A DNA stretch of 64,000 nt from Vulgatibacter sp035565615 (GTDB lineage Bacteria; Myxococcota; Myxococcia; Myxococcales; Vulgatibacteraceae), in contig DATMSB010000143.1 of the NCBI GenBank assembly GCA_035565615.1, positions 71,755 through 135,754 of the forward strand. The letters are read 5' to 3'. A model generated the notes under the pieces. It saw only the letters and a program-made list of their open reading frames with translations. It was not told the DNA's origin and ran no database searches. This document shows positions 1 through 13,360 of the stretch, one piece after another. Positions within the stretch are counted from its first letter, which is position 1, and each line of letters begins with the position of its first letter. A program made the translations under genes and the position numbers.

Positions 1-539
1 TCGTCTACATGGTGCTCGCGGCGCAGTTCGAGAGCTTCATTCACCCGGTGACGATCCTCCTCGCCCTGCCCCTGACCCTGCCGTTCGCCCTGCTCTCCCT
101 GCTGCTCACGGGTGAGAGCCTGAACGTCTACTCGGCCCTGGGCGTGTTCATGCTGCTCGGCGTGGTGAAGAAGAACGGCATCCTCCAGGTCGACTACACC
201 AACACCCTGCGGCACGCGGGCCTCCCCTTGCGCGAGGCGATTTTGAAGGCCAACCGGGCCAGGCTCCGGCCGATCCTGATGACCACCCTCACCCTGGTCG
301 CCGCGATGGCGCCGATGACCCTGGCGCAGGGAGCGGGGGCCGCGTCGCGTGGCTCGCTGGCGAAGGTGATCGTCGGCGGCCAGGCGATGTCGCTGCTCAT
401 CACCCTGCTCATCGTCCCGGTGGCGTACTCGATCTTCGACGAGCTTCAGACCTGGCTGACGAACCGCGGGGCGAGGTCCGGCGGGAGCGGTGCGGCCTTG
501 GCGGCGGCGCATCCCATGGGCGAGTTAGGCGACCCTTGA
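1..539 (+). CDS. RND efflux pump (HAE1/AcrB-like) inner-membrane subunit, 3' end only
   Basis: The reading frame is open from the first bases of the window, so only the C-terminal part (about 179 residues) is present. It has the last membrane segments of an RND proton-driven drug exporter: hydrophobic helices, the motif GVVKKNGILQVDY typical of the region around TM10-TM11, the segment RLRPILMTTLTLVAAMAPM, then a final helix ending SLLITLLIVPVAYSIFDEL. These segments are strongly conserved in the AcrB/MexB/HAE1 family, which works with a periplasmic adaptor and an outer-membrane channel. After the last helix comes a short Gly/Ala-rich cytosolic tail. The adaptor gene would lie left of the window. 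The substrate cannot be read from this fragment. Confidence 0.9.
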   Translation, partial: VYMVLAAQFESFIHPVTILLALPLTLPFALLSLLLTGESLNVYSALGVFMLLGVVKKNGILQVDYTNTLRHAGLPLREAILKANRARLRPILMTTLTLVAAMAPMTLAQGAGAASRGSLAKVIVGGQAMSLLITLLIVPVAYSIFDELQTWLTNRGARSGGSGAALAAAHPMGELGDP

Positions 540-675
540 CCACCCGCCCACTTCCTTGCGATCGACCTTCACCTCTTGTAGCAAGGTGGGGCGGAACGGG
601 GGTCACCCTGCCGGCTCGCGCATCACGCCCGCACATCTCGGTCCGGGGCACGGCGCGAATCAAGAAAGGTCGAAC

Positions 676-1203
676 ATGCGCTCCACTCTCGCAGCCCTTG
701 TCCTTCCCTTCGCCATCGCGTCCTGCGGTCTGGCCTCCTTCGACGTCCCCGTGAAGGGCACGATCGACTTCAAGGCCGAGGATCCGGACACCTTCATCCC
801 CGTCACCGACGCCGAGCTGGAGGGCGAGATCGGGGAGATCCCGGCGAACCTGCAGGCGCTCGACATCACCAAGCAGAAGAAGTTCGAGGACTCGGGGATG
901 TCGATCAACGACGTGAAGTCGCTGGAGCTGATCGCGCTGCGGCTCAAGGTGCAGGGCGACGGGACCCTCGACTTCCTGGGCAAGATCGCCTTCTACATCG
1001 AGAGGGAGGGCCTGGAGCGTGTCGAGATCGCGAGCGGCGAGATCAAGCCGGGCGACACCGCCATCACCCTCGACACCGTGGAGAAGAACCTCATCGACTA
1101 CGCCAAGGGGACGATGAAGCTCTCGGCGATCGTCGACCGGCCCACCCACGTGGTCTCCGACACCAAGGTGGACGTCAACGCCACCTTCCACGTCGAGCTC
1201 TGA
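676..1203 (+). CDS. Small predicted lipoprotein of unknown function
   Basis: This gene encodes 175 residues. The start at 676 is preferred over an upstream in-frame ATG at 556 because it gives a short signal peptide ending in a lipobox (residues about 10-15, PFAIASC) and follows the purine-rich stretch AAGAAAGGTCGAAC. After the acylated cysteine the protein reads as a soluble, acidic, beta-rich domain with no cysteines or membrane helices. The pattern of alternating acidic and hydrophobic residues, with GTIDFKAED near the start, recalls LEA-like/WHy periplasmic lipoproteins of myxobacteria, but I do not recognise a named family. It follows the RND pump gene by 136 bases on the same strand; there is no sign that it belongs to the pump. 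Confidence 0.75.
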   Translation: MRSTLAALVLPFAIASCGLASFDVPVKGTIDFKAEDPDTFIPVTDAELEGEIGEIPANLQALDITKQKKFEDSGMSINDVKSLELIALRLKVQGDGTLDFLGKIAFYIEREGLERVEIASGEIKPGDTAITLDTVEKNLIDYAKGTMKLSAIVDRPTHVVSDTKVDVNATFHVEL

Positions 1204-1265
1204 GCCAACGCTTCCGGGACCCGCCGGCCGCGCCGGCGGGTCTCGCCCTCGAGGCGCTCGGAGCC

Positions 1266-3569
1266 TCAGCTCCGGTGAGCACGCGCCGCGGCCTCCGCCG
1301 CCCGGCGCGTCCGCTCCCGCAGCTCGGCAGGCGTCTCGAGCCGGGCCGAGCCCCCCATCGACAGCACGGTCGAGACCACGAAGGCGTCCCCGTCGGCGGG
1401 GAAGGACGCCTCGAGCGAGCCGTCGCCCAGGGGGCGCACGCCCTTCGCCCCAATCCGCTCGACCAGCCCCGAATCCGCCCACGGCCCGGGCTCGATCCGC
1501 ACCCGGGCCATCGCGGCGTCGGGGGCGGGATCGTAGAGGGAGTCGCGGCGGAACGCGGCGTGGTCGTCCACCCGCCTGGGGACGAAGGTCCGATCGAGGA
1601 GGACGAGATCGGCGGCCCGGTCCAGGCGGAAGAGCCGGCGGTCGCGCTTCTTCGTGCAGAAGGCGTAGAGGTACCAGTAGCCCTGGTGCAGCACCCGCTC
1701 CAGGGGCCGGACCACACGGCGGGTCGCCTCCCCCCGCCCCGCCGTCCAGTAGGTGAGCTCCAGCTCCCGCTTCCGCGCGATTGCTCGATCGACGAGGGAC
1801 GCGACCTCCGGGGGGAGGCTCCCGTGGTCGAGGACGACCCGCCCCGCGATGCGATCGAAGCGCTCCCGCACGGCGGGTGAGACCGCCGCGCGCAGCTTGC
1901 CCCTGGCGCGCTCGAGGGCGGCGCCGCCCTCCGCGGCGAGGGCCGTGGCCGCCGCGTCCAGGGCGGCGGCCTCGAGCGGCGTGAGCGAGGGAGGCTCGAG
2001 CAGCCCCTGGGGGAGCGCGACGTGGACCCTTCCGTCGAAGACGTCGATGTCCAGGAGGTCGGCGGGCGAGAACGGCGGCTTCCCGACCATGCGAAGGAAG
2101 TCCAGCTCGGCGAGGAGCTCCTCCTCCCCGAGGCGCACCGCCGCCGCCAGCTCCTTCAGCGGGCACCCGGGGCGCGCCGCCGCGTACGGGACGAGGAAGA
2201 GCGCCCGGCGCAGGCGCTCGTGCAGCTCGGAGGCGCCGATCGGCCTCGGGGCGGCGGCCCCACCGGGCGCCCGCCCCGGCTCTCGGCTCGCCGCGGCGCG
2301 ACGAGGGCCGCTCTCCCCCTCCGCACCGGGCCCGAACCCGGCGCCGTGGCCCGGCATGGCCGAGGCGCGCGACGCGCGTTCGACGTTCGCCACGATCGCT
2401 TCCCCGGACCCGGACCGCGCATCGGCGCCGGGGGCGACTTCGATCGCCCCTTCCGCGTCCGGCGGTCCTTCGTGCATCCGAGCGATCGCGCCCGCCTTGG
2501 CGGCGACCGCCTCCCTCGCGCCGGCGGGCGAGAGCAGCTCGGCGTGGGGCGCGAGGCGAAGGATCTCCCGAACCAGCGCGTCGAGGTAGGTCACCCGGAG
2601 GCGCACGATCGCCGCTCCATCGGGCTGCGGGAGGATGGTCGCCTTGGCTCCGAACCGCCCCGAGGCGAGCAGCGCCACCTCGGGATCCAGCCGGAGCTCC
2701 GCGTCGACCGGCTCGTGCACCGCGAACTCCCAGGGCTCCCGGCCCACGACTTCGCCCACGTCGAAGTCCGCGGGGATCTCGTACGCGCCGGGGCGCCCCT
2801 CGGCGACGAGCGAGTCGATGCGCTCCACCTGGAAGGTCCGCAGGGCGTCGCGCAGCCGGCAGTGCGCCACCAGGAACCACGCCCCCTTGCGATAGGCGAG
2901 GCCCCAGGGGAGCACCTCCCGCTCGGTCTCCTCGCCGGCGAACGAGCGGTATCGGATCCGCACCGGCCTGCGCTCGGAGAGGGCCCGGCCCAGCGCCTCG
3001 AGAACGCCGGCCTTCCGCTCCGCGCCCCGGGACGGCAGGTGCACCACCAGCCGCCGTGCGAGGGGGCTCGCGCCCGCCGGCTCGCGGAAGAGCAGCTTGT
3101 CCAGGGCGTGGGCGAGGTCGGCGCGGAGCGGGAAGTGAGGCTGGGCCAGGGCCGCCGCCCCGGCGACCGAGAGCAGCGTCCGCTCCTCCGTGGTGAGGCC
3201 GAGGTCGCCCAGGTAGTAGCGGCGGCGATCGATCACCCAGCCCGCGGGCCGCTCCTCGTCCTGCTCCACCCGCTCCAGGGGGATGCCGAGATCGAGGAGC
3301 TCGCGCTTGTCGCGCTCCCACTTGCGCTGGCAGGACTCGACCGTGCCCGTGCCGTAGTCGGCGGGGAACGCCTCGACCAGATCGGTCCAGGAGACGGGCG
3401 TCGCGGCGCCGAGCAGGAAGCTCACCAGATCGAGCAGCCGCTCCGCCCGGGCGGTGGGACGAGGCCCCGCGCGCTTCCCGGCGCCGCCGGCGTCGGAGCC
3501 GGCCGTCCGAGGGACGGACGCCCGCCCCCCGCGCGCGCCTCCGACACCGCGACGGCCGGCCGCCTTCAA
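1266..3569 (-). CDS. Double WYL-domain transcriptional regulator (PafB/PafC-type fusion)
   Basis: The 767-residue protein carries two regulator modules in tandem. Each has an N-terminal helix-turn-helix part (about residues 40-130, and again from about 420) and a WYL ligand-sensing domain (about 180-270 and 640-710). The first module contains RPVRIRYRSFAGEE followed by WGLAYRKGAWFLVAHCRLR; the second has LELTYWTAGRGE and HQGYWYLYAFC, the hallmark region of WYL domains. Separate PafB and PafC partners exist in actinobacteria, where they activate DNA-damage genes; here the two halves are one chain joined by a low-complexity Ala/Gly linker (about residues 355-415). The start is a TTG whose last two bases overlap the frr stop (TTGA), implying translational coupling. 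The first 35 residues are Arg/Gly-rich, so the true start could be later. Confidence 0.85.
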   Translation of the reverse strand: MKAAGRRGVGGARGGRASVPRTAGSDAGGAGKRAGPRPTARAERLLDLVSFLLGAATPVSWTDLVEAFPADYGTGTVESCQRKWERDKRELLDLGIPLERVEQDEERPAGWVIDRRRYYLGDLGLTTEERTLLSVAGAAALAQPHFPLRADLAHALDKLLFREPAGASPLARRLVVHLPSRGAERKAGVLEALGRALSERRPVRIRYRSFAGEETEREVLPWGLAYRKGAWFLVAHCRLRDALRTFQVERIDSLVAEGRPGAYEIPADFDVGEVVGREPWEFAVHEPVDAELRLDPEVALLASGRFGAKATILPQPDGAAIVRLRVTYLDALVREILRLAPHAELLSPAGAREAVAAKAGAIARMHEGPPDAEGAIEVAPGADARSGSGEAIVANVERASRASAMPGHGAGFGPGAEGESGPRRAAASREPGRAPGGAAAPRPIGASELHERLRRALFLVPYAAARPGCPLKELAAAVRLGEEELLAELDFLRMVGKPPFSPADLLDIDVFDGRVHVALPQGLLEPPSLTPLEAAALDAAATALAAEGGAALERARGKLRAAVSPAVRERFDRIAGRVVLDHGSLPPEVASLVDRAIARKRELELTYWTAGRGEATRRVVRPLERVLHQGYWYLYAFCTKKRDRRLFRLDRAADLVLLDRTFVPRRVDDHAAFRRDSLYDPAPDAAMARVRIEPGPWADSGLVERIGAKGVRPLGDGSLEASFPADGDAFVVSTVLSMGGSARLETPAELRERTRRAAEAAARAHRS

Positions 3570-4126
3570 ATCTCCATGACCTCCTTTTCCTTGCGGGCCA
3601 CGATCTCGTCGACCTTGGCGATCCCCGCGTCGGTCTCCTTCTGGGCCTGGTCGAGGAGCCTCTTCTCGTCGTCGGTCGAGAGCGCGCTCTCCTTCGTCTG
3701 GGCCTTGATCTGATCGTTGGCGTCCCGCCGGAGGTTGCGGATCGCGATCTTGCGCTCCTCGCCCCGCTTCTTCACCTGCTTGGCGATCTCCTTGCGCCGC
3801 TCCTCGGTGAGGGCGGGGATCGGGAGCCGGACGACGGTGCCGTCGTTCTGCGGGGTGATGCCCAGGCTGGACTCGTTGATCCCCTTCTCGATCGCCGCGA
3901 TCTGCGAGCGGTCGAAGGGCTTGATCACGATGGTGCGAGCGTCGGGCACGGTGATCGTCGCCACGGTGTTCAGCGGCATCTTCGAGCCGTAGGACTCGAC
4001 CTGGATCCCGTCGAGGAGGCTGGCGTTGGCCCGGCCGGTGCGGATCTTCCCCAGCTCGCGCCGAAGATCCTCCAGCGTCTTCTCGATCCGTACCTTGAAG
4101 TCGTTGATGATCTGCTCGCCAGCCAT
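3566..4126 (-). CDS. frr: Ribosome recycling factor
   Basis: This 186-residue protein matches the usual length (about 185) and the full family pattern: an N-terminal helix with KTLEDLRRELGKIRTGRA, the central beta-domain segment with VESYGSKMPLNTVATI, and the long C-terminal helix including LTEERRKEIAKQVKKRGEE. With EF-G it splits post-termination ribosomes into subunits. The start at 4126 is preceded by a textbook AAGGAG eight bases upstream. It lies 53 bases downstream of pyrH on the same strand, the common pyrH-frr arrangement, and its stop overlaps the start of the WYL regulator, so that regulator probably shares this transcript. Confidence 0.98.
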   Translation of the reverse strand: MAGEQIINDFKVRIEKTLEDLRRELGKIRTGRANASLLDGIQVESYGSKMPLNTVATITVPDARTIVIKPFDRSQIAAIEKGINESSLGITPQNDGTVVRLPIPALTEERRKEIAKQVKKRGEERKIAIRNLRRDANDQIKAQTKESALSTDDEKRLLDQAQKETDAGIAKVDEIVARKEKEVMEI

Positions 4127-4179
4127 CTCGTGTCGCTCCTTCGGCGATGTTTGCTGCGCTCCTCGAACTCGAGCGTCAA

Positions 4180-4914
4180 TCAAGCGATGACGGTGGGCAC
4201 CTTGCCCACCAGAGTCCCCACGTCCTCGCCCCGGACCATGCGCACCACGTTCCCTGGCACGGTGAGGTCGAACACCACGAGGGGGAGGTCGTTGTCCATG
4301 CAGAGGGAGACGGCGGTGGCGTCCATCACCTTGAGCTCCTTCTGCAACACGTCCATGTAGCTCAGCGACCGGTACCGGCGGGCGTCGGGATCCTTCATCG
4401 GATCGGAGGTGTAGACGCCGTCGACCTTGGTGGCCTTCAGCATCACCTCGGCCTTGATCTCCATGGCCCGCAGGGCGGCGGCGGTGTCGGTGGTGAAGAA
4501 GGGGTTGCCCGTGCCGGCGGCGAAGATCACCACCCGGCCCTTCTCGAGGTGCCGGGAGGCGCGGCGCCGGATGTAGGGCTCGGCGATCTGCCGCATCTCG
4601 ATGGCCGACTGCACCCGGGTGCTGATCCCCCGCTTCTCGAGGGCGTCCTGGAGAGCCAGCGAGTTGATCACGGTCGCGAGCATGCCCATGTAGTCGGCGC
4701 TCGAGCGATCCATCCCCTCTGCCGCGCCGGAGACGCCGCGGAAGATGTTGCCGCCGCCGATCACCAGCGCGGTCTCCACCCCCATGGCCTCCACCTCGCC
4801 GACCTCCGCCGCGATCTGGTCGAGGGTCTGGGTGTCGATCCCGTACTTGCCGCTCCCCATCAGGGCTTCCCCGGAGAGCTTGAGCAGGATTCGCTTGTAT
4901 TTGGGGTCGGCCAT
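4180..4914 (-). CDS. pyrH: UMP kinase
   Basis: This 244-residue cytosolic enzyme of the amino-acid-kinase fold phosphorylates UMP to UDP in pyrimidine nucleotide synthesis. Visible family marks are the N-terminal LLKLSGEAL, the nucleotide-binding loop VIGGGNIFRG, the uridylate kinase signature around DYMGMLATVINSLALQ, AAGTGNPFFTTDT, and the C-terminal VFDLTVPGNV. Length and motif order are normal for the bacterial hexameric enzyme. The start follows AGGTGAGCC, and a good sigma-70-like promoter sits just upstream (4943-4971). It is the first gene of a pyrH-frr-WYL transcript. Confidence 0.98.
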   Translation of the reverse strand: MADPKYKRILLKLSGEALMGSGKYGIDTQTLDQIAAEVGEVEAMGVETALVIGGGNIFRGVSGAAEGMDRSSADYMGMLATVINSLALQDALEKRGISTRVQSAIEMRQIAEPYIRRRASRHLEKGRVVIFAAGTGNPFFTTDTAAALRAMEIKAEVMLKATKVDGVYTSDPMKDPDARRYRSLSYMDVLQKELKVMDATAVSLCMDNDLPLVVFDLTVPGNVVRMVRGEDVGTLVGKVPTVIA

Positions 4915-4942
4915 GGCTCACCTGGGTGGAAAGGTGCGCGGG

Positions 4943-4971
4943 TTTGTAGCGCGCACGTCCGCAGGGGTCAA
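4943..4971 (-). promoter_or_regulatory. Candidate sigma-70 promoter of pyrH
   Basis: On the minus strand TTGACC (4966-4971) and TACAAA (4943-4948) are separated by exactly 17 bases. Predicted initiation near 4936 leaves a leader of roughly 20 bases before the pyrH start at 4914. This is one of the best-matched promoter-like sequences I saw in the window. Confidence 0.6.
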
Positions 4972-5210
4972 GGCGCAGGAGGGAGGTTCCGACGCCCCGC
5001 GTGAGTCGCGGAGGAGCCGGAAAAGACCTGGGATTTTCGGTGGGAGGGAGAAAAGCGGGGAAGGAGCGGGGCGTCGTCATCTCGGCCCCCGGATGCTTCG
5101 AATTCGGCGACCCGCTCCTTCCACCCGTTCCAATGTCCGCGCCCCGGGATTCGGATCACCGGCTCGGATCTTATTCGCGGGGAGGCGACCAGCGCCGCCC
5201 CGAAACGAGC

Positions 5211-5245
5211 GCGGCCGCCGGCGCCACGAGGCGCCAGGCGGCCGC
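5211..5245 (-). terminator. GC-rich hairpin downstream of tsf
   Basis: An inverted repeat pairs GCGGCCGCCGGCGCC (5211-5225) with GGCGCC-A-GGCGGCCGC (5230-5245), with a four-base loop and a single unpaired A. It lies 25 bases past the tsf stop on the minus strand, so it probably ends the rpsB-tsf transcript. There is no clear T-run after it. The rest of the 356-base gap 4915-5270 holds the pyrH promoter and no convincing gene. Confidence 0.5.
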
Positions 5246-5270
5246 GAAACTCCCGGAAAAGCCTGGAGGA

Positions 5271-5924
<654 letters not shown>

Positions 5925-5945
5925 TTCACACCTCGATGTTCAAAG

Positions 5946-5981
5946 GACGCGACGCGTAGGCACGGGGCCCCGCGTCGCGTC
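5946..5981 (-). promoter_or_regulatory. Hairpin between rpsB and tsf, possible attenuator
   Basis: A perfect 11-base inverted repeat, GACGCGACGCG (5946-5956) and CGCGTCGCGTC (5971-5981), surrounds a 14-base loop in the 89-base gap between rpsB and tsf. On the minus strand it is followed by CTTTG. E. coli also has a terminator-like hairpin at this position that lowers tsf transcription; equivalence here is inference. Confidence 0.45.
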
Positions 5982-6013
5982 GGATTCACGAAAAACTGGG
6001 AGCGGCGCCCGGG

Positions 6014-7036
<1,023 letters not shown>

Positions 7037-7195
7037 TCGGTTCTCTTCCTTTCGGTTCTGTCCGCCACGCCCGCGAGGCCGCCGGGAATCCGGTTCCACC
7101 GGACACCCCCCGACGCCGATCGAGCGTGTGAGTGATGGCCCTGCGTGCCCGCCTCCAAACTTCGACCAGAAGACAGGCACCTACAGCGGCGCGCT

Positions 7196-7224
7196 GCCAT
7201 AGCACGCCCACCCGGCGTGATCAA
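7196..7224 (-). promoter_or_regulatory. Candidate promoter of rpsB-tsf
   Basis: On the minus strand TTGATC (7219-7224) and TATGGC (7196-7201) are 17 bases apart. This would give a leader of about 150 bases before rpsB, including a small hairpin TCCGGT-TCC-ACCGGA (7089-7103). Long leaders are common for rpsB, where S2 can regulate its own synthesis, but I see no certain operator. Confidence 0.35.
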
Positions 7225-7310
7225 GGTGGGCACGGTCGATTCCGACGGCTCGAACGGGCTGGCGGGCCCGAGCCCGCACGCTTCCGCCCCGTCGCGAGGG
7301 AGGCCGGCGC

Positions 7311-10169
<2,859 letters not shown>

Positions 10170-10440
10170 CCAAGCCACCTACCAAGGGTTCGGTCCCCCG
10201 GATGCCCGGAGTCCCATGTCGCGCGCACTATATGCCCGCCGTCGCCGAATGTGCGGCAGACCCGCCGATTTCTCCCGGAGAAGCCGAGCCGTCGCCCGGA
10301 TCCCCCCCGGCGCGAAGCGAACCGGGGTCGATCCGGCAGGGCCCTCGCACCAGGAATCGCGCCTGCCGCGCCGGGATCGACCCGGATGGCCGATCCCTCG
10401 CGCGATAGGCAGAACGCACGAGGCGCCCCGCAGCTTTCCT

Positions 10441-11331
10441 CTATTCGAGGATGAACTTCCGGGGGTTCTCCGGGATGCCGTTCACCCGCACCTCGTAGTG
10501 CAGGTGCGGGCCGGTCGACCGCCCCGTGTTGCCCATCGCCGCGATCTGCTCGCCGCGCTTCACCCGCTGGCCCACCTTCGCCAGGACGTCGGAGAGGTGG
10601 CCGAAGCGGGTCTTCACCCCATAGCCGTGGTCGAGGACCAGCAGCTTGCCGTACCCGCCCTCGGTCCCCGCGAAGACGACCACGCCGTCGGCGGGCGCGT
10701 AGACCGGCGAGCCGCTGCGGTTGGCGATGTCCAGGCCCTTGTGCATCACGCTGTGGGCCGTGTACGGGTCCAGCCTGGAGCCGAAGTCGCTCGTCACCCA
10801 TCCCCTGGCGGGCCAGATCGACGGCGTGCTGGCGAGGAGGCTCTTCTGATCCTCGAAGTAGCGCTGCAGCTCGGCGAGGCTCCGCTCGCTGCGCACCGCC
10901 TCGTCCACCAGGGAGTCGAGCTTCTCGTCGAGGAGGCCGACGTCGTGACCGCCCTCCTCCCCCGAGGAGCCCCGCTCCGGCGGATCCAGGGGGCCGATGG
11001 CCAGGTTCCGCTCGGCGTCGTTCAGCGAGGTGAGGCTGCGCAGGCGCTGGTCGAAGCGCTCCACCCGATCGAGGGTCGCGTCGATGTGGGCCACCTTCTC
11101 CTGGACCAGCCGGAGCTGGGCGCGGAGCTGGTTGTTCTCGTCCCGGAGGAGGCGGTTCTGGTCGCTGTGATCGACGACCCGCGCGAGGTGGAGGCCCAGG
11201 CCCACCACCGCGAGGACCAGGAGGCCCGCCGCCGATGCCGCCGCGTAGATCGCCCGGTGGGGCACGCGGAAATTGCGGGTCCTGGAGTCACGGTCCGGGA
11301 TGACCATGACCGTGAAGAAGCGCTTCGACAA
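10441..11331 (-). CDS. Membrane-anchored M23 (LytM-type) peptidase with coiled coil
   Basis: About 296 residues. I prefer a TTG start at 11331 because GGGAGG lies six bases upstream; an in-frame GTG at 11346 would add five residues. The protein starts with a short cytosolic part (KRFFTVMVIP), one membrane helix (about residues 28-50), a periplasmic coiled coil (about 60-110 and 145-180), then a C-terminal LytM domain with the zinc motifs HKGLDIA and HLHYEV. Both motif halves are intact, so it may be an active murein endopeptidase rather than an EnvC/NlpD-type activator. This layout is common in myxobacteria. It stands alone between secA and recN, with a candidate promoter at 11419-11448. Confidence 0.9.
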   Translation of the reverse strand: MSKRFFTVMVIPDRDSRTRNFRVPHRAIYAAASAAGLLVLAVVGLGLHLARVVDHSDQNRLLRDENNQLRAQLRLVQEKVAHIDATLDRVERFDQRLRSLTSLNDAERNLAIGPLDPPERGSSGEEGGHDVGLLDEKLDSLVDEAVRSERSLAELQRYFEDQKSLLASTPSIWPARGWVTSDFGSRLDPYTAHSVMHKGLDIANRSGSPVYAPADGVVVFAGTEGGYGKLLVLDHGYGVKTRFGHLSDVLAKVGQRVKRGEQIAAMGNTGRSTGPHLHYEVRVNGIPENPRKFILE

Positions 11332-11418
11332 ACCGAGACCTCCCACGCCGCCCCAGTCGCGAATCTAGCGGCGGCGTCGCCGCCGGCCAAGGGCGCGGCC
11401 TTGCGTCCGATCGCGGCG

Positions 11419-11448
11419 ACCCTATTCGGGCCGATCGGAGGCCGTCAA
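11419..11448 (-). promoter_or_regulatory. Candidate promoter of the M23 peptidase gene
   Basis: On the minus strand TTGACG (11443-11448) precedes TAGGGT (11419-11424) by 18 bases, about 90 bases upstream of the peptidase start. The -35 match is good and the -10 match is weak. Confidence 0.35.
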
Positions 11449-11626
11449 CTTCATTTCCGCCCCTTTTCGGGCCCGAGGAGGGAGGGAGATGTCGCATGTT
11501 CGGCGCCATGGGGTGTCCCTGCATCGAACACCCGCCGTGTGGCGCGGGGCGGCGGCCCTCCCGCTCGGTGGCTCGCTCGCGCCTCGAAGCGGCCGCTTTT
11601 CCGCCCGGCTCGGCCCGGCAGCGGGA

Positions 11627-13360
11627 TCACGCGGCCTTGCTGCGCCGCGCCCGCCCCGGCCTGCCCCTCCGGCCCCCGCGGGTCTCGGCGAGGAGCTCGG
11701 CGGCCGCCGCCAGGGCCGCGGGCCCGTCGGTCCCGGCGAGCATGCGGGCGAGGCTCCGCGTCCGCCCCTCGAGGTCGTCCAGGCGCTCCACCCGGGAGCG
11801 GGTGCGGCCTCCCGCGATCGACTTGCTCACGTGCAGGTGCACGTCGGCGAAGGCGGCCACCTGGGGCAGGTGGGTGACGCAGAGCACCTGCCGATCCCGG
11901 GCGACCTCCTTCAGCATCCGGCCCACGGTGAGGCCGGTGGCGCCGCCGACCCCCGCGTCGATCTCGTCGAACACGTAGCTCTCCACCGGATCCACGTGGG
12001 CGAGCGCCCGCTTCAGGGCGAGGAGCACCCGGGAGAGCTCGCCGCCGCTGGCGATCCGGGCCAGGGGGCGCGCCTCCTCGCCGGGGTTGGGGCAGAACAC
12101 GAGCTCCGCCTCCTCGGCGCCCCGGCGCCCCAGGCGCACCCCTTCCGACGCCACGACGCCCTCCCCCGGGGACGGCGACAGCTCCACCCGGAGCACCGCC
12201 TTCTCGAGGCCGAGCGACGCCAGCTCGGCGCAGGCGGCGCCGGCGAGCCGGACGGCCGCCGCCCGTCGCAGGGCAGAGAGCCTCTTCGCCCGGTCGATGG
12301 CCACCTCCCTCCGCTCCCGGATCGCCGCCTCGAGCTCGTCCACCCGGGCCCCGCTCCGATCGATCGCCTCGAGCTCGGCCCGCATGGAGGCCGCCCGCTC
12401 CAGCGCGGCGTCGATGGTGCCGCCATGCTTGCGCGTCAGGCGGCGGAGGGCCTCCAGCCTCTCGTCGACCTCCAGGAGCCGCTCCGGCTCTCCGCCCAGG
12501 GCGCCCAGCCGGTGCCGGAGCTCCCGGGCGAGCTCCTCCAGCTCCACCCTGCAGGTCGAGGCCACCTGGGCCAGGGGCGCGAGGGAGGCATCGATTCGGG
12601 CCGCCTCCTCGATGCGCCGCTCGACGGCCACCAGCCGATCCACGAGGGCGTCCTCCCCCGAGGCCACGAGCTCCTCCGCCCCGGCCAGCGCCCCGCGAAT
12701 CCGCTCCGCTCCCGCCAGCACCCGGCGCTCGTCGGCGAGGCGCGCGTCCTCCCCGGGCTCGGGCGCGATCTCGTCCAGCTCCTGGAGCTGGAAGGCGAGG
12801 TAGTCGCGGCGCCTGGCGCGCTCGTCCTCCTCCGCCCGCAGCCGGTCGAGCTCCGCCGAAGCCTCCGCGAGCGAGGCCCAGGCCTCCTCGTAGGCCGCCC
12901 GCGCCTCCAGCGCGCCCCCGAAGGCGTCCAGCAGGTCGAGGTGCCGCTCCCTGCGAAGGAGGGAGACGTGCTCGTGCTGCCCCGACAGATCGACGAGCCC
13001 CCTGGTGAGCGCGCCGAGGAGCGACACGGTGGCGAGGGCGCCGTTCACGTGCACCCTCCCCCGGCCGGCCCGGCAGAGGGTGCGGCGGACGAGGAGCTCG
13101 TCGCCTTCCGCCGGGAGCCCCAGGGCGCGGGCCCGCTCGGCAAGCCCCTCGCCGACGAAGAGCCCCTCCACCGCCGCCTCGTCGCGGCCGGCGCGGATGC
13201 AGCCCGGATCGGCCCTGCCCCCCAGGAGAAGGCCGAGGGCGTCGATGAGGATGGACTTGCCGGCGCCCGTCTCGCCGGTGAGGACGTTCAGCCCGCGGTC
13301 GAAACGGACCTCGACGGTGTCGACGATCGCCAGAGACTCGATGCGCAGCGCGGCCAGCAT
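11627..13360 (-). CDS. recN: DNA repair protein RecN
   Basis: The 577-residue SMC-like ATPase acts in double-strand break repair. The N-terminal head has MLAALRIESLAIVDTVEVRF and the Walker A loop GETGAGKS; a coiled-coil middle runs about residues 160-370; the C-terminal head holds the ABC signature (IASGGELSRVLLALKRAL) and Walker B region YVFDEIDAGVGG. Length and order are normal for RecN (about 550-575). The start follows AGGCAGG. The Ala/Arg-rich last 25 residues are not conserved in the family. SOS control is usual for recN, but I see no clear LexA box upstream. Confidence 0.97.
   Translation of the reverse strand: MLAALRIESLAIVDTVEVRFDRGLNVLTGETGAGKSILIDALGLLLGGRADPGCIRAGRDEAAVEGLFVGEGLAERARALGLPAEGDELLVRRTLCRAGRGRVHVNGALATVSLLGALTRGLVDLSGQHEHVSLLRRERHLDLLDAFGGALEARAAYEEAWASLAEASAELDRLRAEEDERARRRDYLAFQLQELDEIAPEPGEDARLADERRVLAGAERIRGALAGAEELVASGEDALVDRLVAVERRIEEAARIDASLAPLAQVASTCRVELEELARELRHRLGALGGEPERLLEVDERLEALRRLTRKHGGTIDAALERAASMRAELEAIDRSGARVDELEAAIRERREVAIDRAKRLSALRRAAAVRLAGAACAELASLGLEKAVLRVELSPSPGEGVVASEGVRLGRRGAEEAELVFCPNPGEEARPLARIASGGELSRVLLALKRALAHVDPVESYVFDEIDAGVGGATGLTVGRMLKEVARDRQVLCVTHLPQVAAFADVHLHVSKSIAGGRTRSRVERLDDLEGRTRSLARMLAGTDGPAALAAAAELLAETRGGRRGRPGRARRSKAA

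Noticed and set aside
409..3321. Very long open frame of 970 residues on the minus strand, overlapping real genes
   Set aside because: It runs opposite to or out of frame with the WYL regulator and has extreme Arg/Gly/Pro composition. High GC gives such shadows throughout the window; a similar one lies at 35333-38254 opposite actB.
4968..5159. Minus-strand frame of 63 codons in the tsf-pyrH gap
   Set aside because: It overlaps the pyrH promoter at its end, has no ribosome site and no recognisable pattern.
10227..10232. TATAGT as a -10 element for secA
   Set aside because: No matching -35 lies 16-18 bases upstream, so I did not list a promoter there.
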